NCBI GenBank assembly: GCA_021464415.1
Contig: CM038467.1
Location: 13,719,411-13,783,410 of the forward strand
From: Lonicera japonica
Lineage: Eukaryota > Streptophyta > Magnoliopsida > Dipsacales > Caprifoliaceae
Direction: 5' to 3'
DNA length: 64,000 bases
Shown here: one piece after another, positions 61,223-64,000 of the stretch
Position numbering within the stretch: the stretch's first letter is position 1
Layout: each line of letters starts with the position of its first letter
Notes under the pieces: generated by a model
Seen by the model: only the letters and a program-made list of their open reading frames with translations
Database searches by the model: none
Told to the model about the DNA's origin: nothing
Made by a program: the position numbers and the translations under genes

Positions 61223-64000
61223 TTAAGCGTTGGAAGAAGATCTTCTACTCAAAGAGGGTGATGACGAGTGAAGGATTTCCTGACCAAGCTCATTTATCTT
61301 GTTCAGAAGAAGCATCTGCTCTGTCTCCAGCCGGGCCGTGCACTCCTCTTGGATATCGTGTAGGCTTTCCAGCTCTATCAGAGACGATGTCAGTCCTTCC
61401 AGATCCTCGTCCTCGATTAAAGAATGAAACTTTATCATCATTTGCTTAAACTGACGACCAAACACCATTCCAAACAAAATGTGTTAAACAGACATAATGG
61501 TGCTACAAAGAAGATGAATAGCAATTTTTTGTGTTTGGGGGGGGGGTTGGTGTTGTAGCTATAAACGGTTGATTAAAATGTTGGGTGAGATGTTCTTCTA
61601 CCTGGGTGTTAATTAGGTGGGATTTAGTTGAGGAAGACTCAGAGTCAAAACTAGATCTTGGGCGTAGTTCTGGAATTTTTCTTGTAACTTGAACATGAAT
61701 CTCTCCCTTTTTAACTCCTTGAAGGGGAATCCACTTGTCCGACTTCTCGTTTGGAGGCAATCTTTGATATTCTACTACACAATCACCTATGCTTGATGTG
61801 GGTAGCACAGCATTATGGTCCTTCACATGCAACATTAAGGGACTCCCATCATCAGGGAATTCTAAGGTCTGGTTCCATTTTGGATTCAAAGTTTTATACA
61901 TAATCTGCAAGAAAAGCGTATATACATAGTTATAAATATATTGCACATTTCAACTTGACCAAAGGTCTAGAATTCAACTTATTTTCTATTTTGAGATTTG
62001 GTACATTGAGTGTACCAAAAAGGAAATCATATTATTAATTTGAGAGGGAGCTGGGTATTATTTATCTGAGATCAAGGTGTTGCTAACCTTAGTCCTTTTC
62101 TTTAAGCTCCCATATTGTACCCTCACATAGGGATCACTTGTTCCCCTGAGATCAGCAGCAACAAGGTCTCTTGCTTCAATGAGTACAAGTTCAATCCAAC
62201 CATTCCCTGCACCTCCATTGGAACCCTGAACATCACCAACATAAATGAAAAAAGAAAACGTCAGATTAACTTACACATGACATTTTTTTGCTTAACGCTT
62301 AAAAAGTCTTTATACCTCATAATCATCAATCCTCACTACTTCTATTTGAAGACGCAGTTCTCCTGAATTCACTTTTTCAAGTGGGACCCATACATCCCTC
62401 GTTGATCCTTCTACAAGCCCTTCCAAATTCACTCGAGCACCCCCGATGTTGTCATCACTAAAGGTTTCTTCACTAAAACATCTTAGTGTCAGATATTCAT
62501 CACCCACTATCTCATCAAATTCAAACTTCTGGTTCCAGTTAGGGTTTGAAACATGTTGAACACTTTTAGTTCTCTGCTGAGCCTGGAAAAATTCAACAAT
62601 TATCAGAACTCACTCACATTATTGAAAAATATATTGAAGTTGTGAACATTTCATGTTAATAAAGGAAGAACTACTAAGAAGAGAGTAGACCTTTCCATAT
62701 TGCAGTTTAACATATGGGCAAGACTTCCCACATTTCTCTTTGACAGATAGGTCCTTTCCTTCAACAACGGTTACATATATTTTCCTTCCAGTTCTTGACG
62801 GAAAATTTGATGAACCATGTAGTGATCCATGGGAGCTGCTAAGATGGAAGCTATTTGAACCATTGGAAAAATGCCATTCTTTCAACACAAGTCTGATTGT
62901 CAACTGCACAATTCATTGCACCCAATATATGGGAAGTAAGAAAAAATGACGTAAAGCAGCACTCATTCTAGTAGTGAAAAGTCCCAAAGGAAACTGAATC
63001 ACCTATATGTATACACAAATAACAAGTTCTGAATTTAGTTTGATTTTTATTCAGAGTAGTATGAATATATTTTGGTCAAAAGTCAAATCAATTGAGAAAA
63101 TATATTCATAGACCATAACTGATATATGTTTCAAAATGTTAAATATATAAACAGCAGATTGTACCTCCCCTGAATAGCTTCCCTCAAATGGAACAACCAT
63201 TTCAACTTCTTTTCCACAAAATTCTTGCTTGGCTATGACACTCGATTCAGTCCCAACTGCCCAAAACATGGTCGAACCATCTGCAACATATTTCATCTGG
63301 GCTCATTGAACATAAGAATTCCCATTATTAGATGCCAGCCCAGTCACAATGACATCAAAAAGATAAAAATTAGTTATTAGATTATCAGTGATGATACCTT
63401 AACTTCACAACTAGTTAGAAAGTCGTATTTCACGCTCCCAGGAGTACACTGATAAAGATGGAGTCGAATAATTCCATTATCTTCATGTACAGCCATATTG
63501 AATGTCGAATTCCATCTGGGGCTCGATCCCAGTTTCATATCTGTTCTTCGGGATAATTCTTCAAGTTCAACCTCTACAAACGTCTGCAAATCTTTATTAT
63601 TGAGGTATTGTTCCTCTGTACTACCGTCTATCGCGGAGCTCTGCTGTCTTCTTGGTGGACTTCCCTTCAAGTTGCTTCCGGAAAGTTTGCTCGCCGACAT
63701 GACTGTCACATAAAGTACGCCACCCACAGCCTTTTTGTTTAGGTCTACTGGCGGCAAAGAGTAACAACGACGGCGGGGTTCAACCATTGTCTTAACTAAC
63801 GTGTCGGTGATAACTTTAACCTGTGATTAGGAAAAACACAGTGTCTGTAATTCAAGTAAATGCAACTCAACAAATAAGCTTGAAAACAATATGTTGAATT
63901 AGGTGATCATATGAAGTTTTAGAACCAAAGTATTTAATTTTACTTTGAGCAACAGAAAATTAATATACCAGCCATGAAGAAACGCCGGGTAGTTCTGTTG
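61223..64000 (-). CDS. SMP/C2-domain lipid-transfer protein (NTMC2T3/SYTF-like), C-terminal ~577 residues; 5' end outside window
   Basis: Eight phase-0 exons read right to left: 64000-63969 (partial), 63820-63398, 63296-63165, 62903-62691, 62582-62316, 62225-62088, 61904-61602 and 61450-61223. The first residues (TELPGVSSWL joined to VKVITDTLVKTMVEPRR) match the end of a synaptotagmin-like SMP domain, which holds glycerolipids at membrane contact sites. Three C2 domains follow. C2A starts at GGVLYVTVMSASKL. C2B starts at RKIYVTVVEGKDLSV and is lacking acids in the KEKCGKSCPY loop. C2C starts at GWIELVLIEARDLV and keeps the ADLRGTSDPYVR loop. A C-terminal coiled coil (about 70 residues, from FKQMMIKF) ends in a Ser/Arg-rich tail. 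The layout resembles Arabidopsis At3g18370, from memory. Any N-terminal membrane anchor lies outside the window. Confidence 0.87.

Overview
The window looks like nuclear DNA of a eudicot plant. It is AT-rich, the genes are split by many short GT-AG introns, and the spaces between them are full of transposable elements of plant type. No genus can be named from this sequence alone. Six protein-coding genes can be supported. I built their exon models by hand from splice signals, reading frame and family resemblance, without alignment software.

Gene order: (1) + strand, <92-6038, the C-terminal part of a kinesin-14 (coiled coil, motor, Ser-rich tail), cut off at the left edge. (2) - strand, 9630-8144, a 165-residue plant-specific protein of unknown function. 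(3) - strand, 26601-23612, a DUF1666 protein of 562 residues. (4) + strand, 38052-44416, an RRM-less CstF64-like protein resembling Arabidopsis ESP1, 383 residues. (5) - strand, 52065-46580, a three-CRM-domain organelle splicing factor of the CFM3 type, 827 residues. (6) - strand, >64000-61223, the C-terminal part of an SMP/C2-domain lipid-transfer protein (NTMC2T3/SYTF-like), cut off at the right edge. From memory, ESP1, the DUF1666 gene and a CH-domain kinesin are neighbours in Arabidopsis (At1g73840, At1g73850, At1g73860). Genes 1, 3 and 4 would then be a conserved block stretched here by transposon insertions.

The intergenic space is mostly mobile-element debris, and many pieces have definable ends. 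They are: a SINE with a 17-bp target duplication (13411-13587); a MULE-like element with long terminal inverted repeats (15070-16529); a Harbinger-like element (17416-18481); a LINE 3' remnant carrying a nested MITE and a probable solo LTR (18730-20690); a decayed Ty1/copia element (28509-34934); a hAT-like element with a perfect 8-bp duplication (36427-37551); a young non-autonomous LTR element just upstream of the CRM gene (52370-54133); and a 1.5-kb solo LTR (55583-57081). Stowaway-like and hAT-like MITEs sit inside introns of genes 4 and 5.

The clearest unusual signal is a probable U12-type AT-AC intron inside the kinesin motor domain (3304-3716). No bacterial-style operon, CRISPR array or new defence system is present. 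The six genes are functionally unrelated (microtubule motor, mRNA 3'-end processing, organelle intron splicing, membrane contact and two of unknown role).
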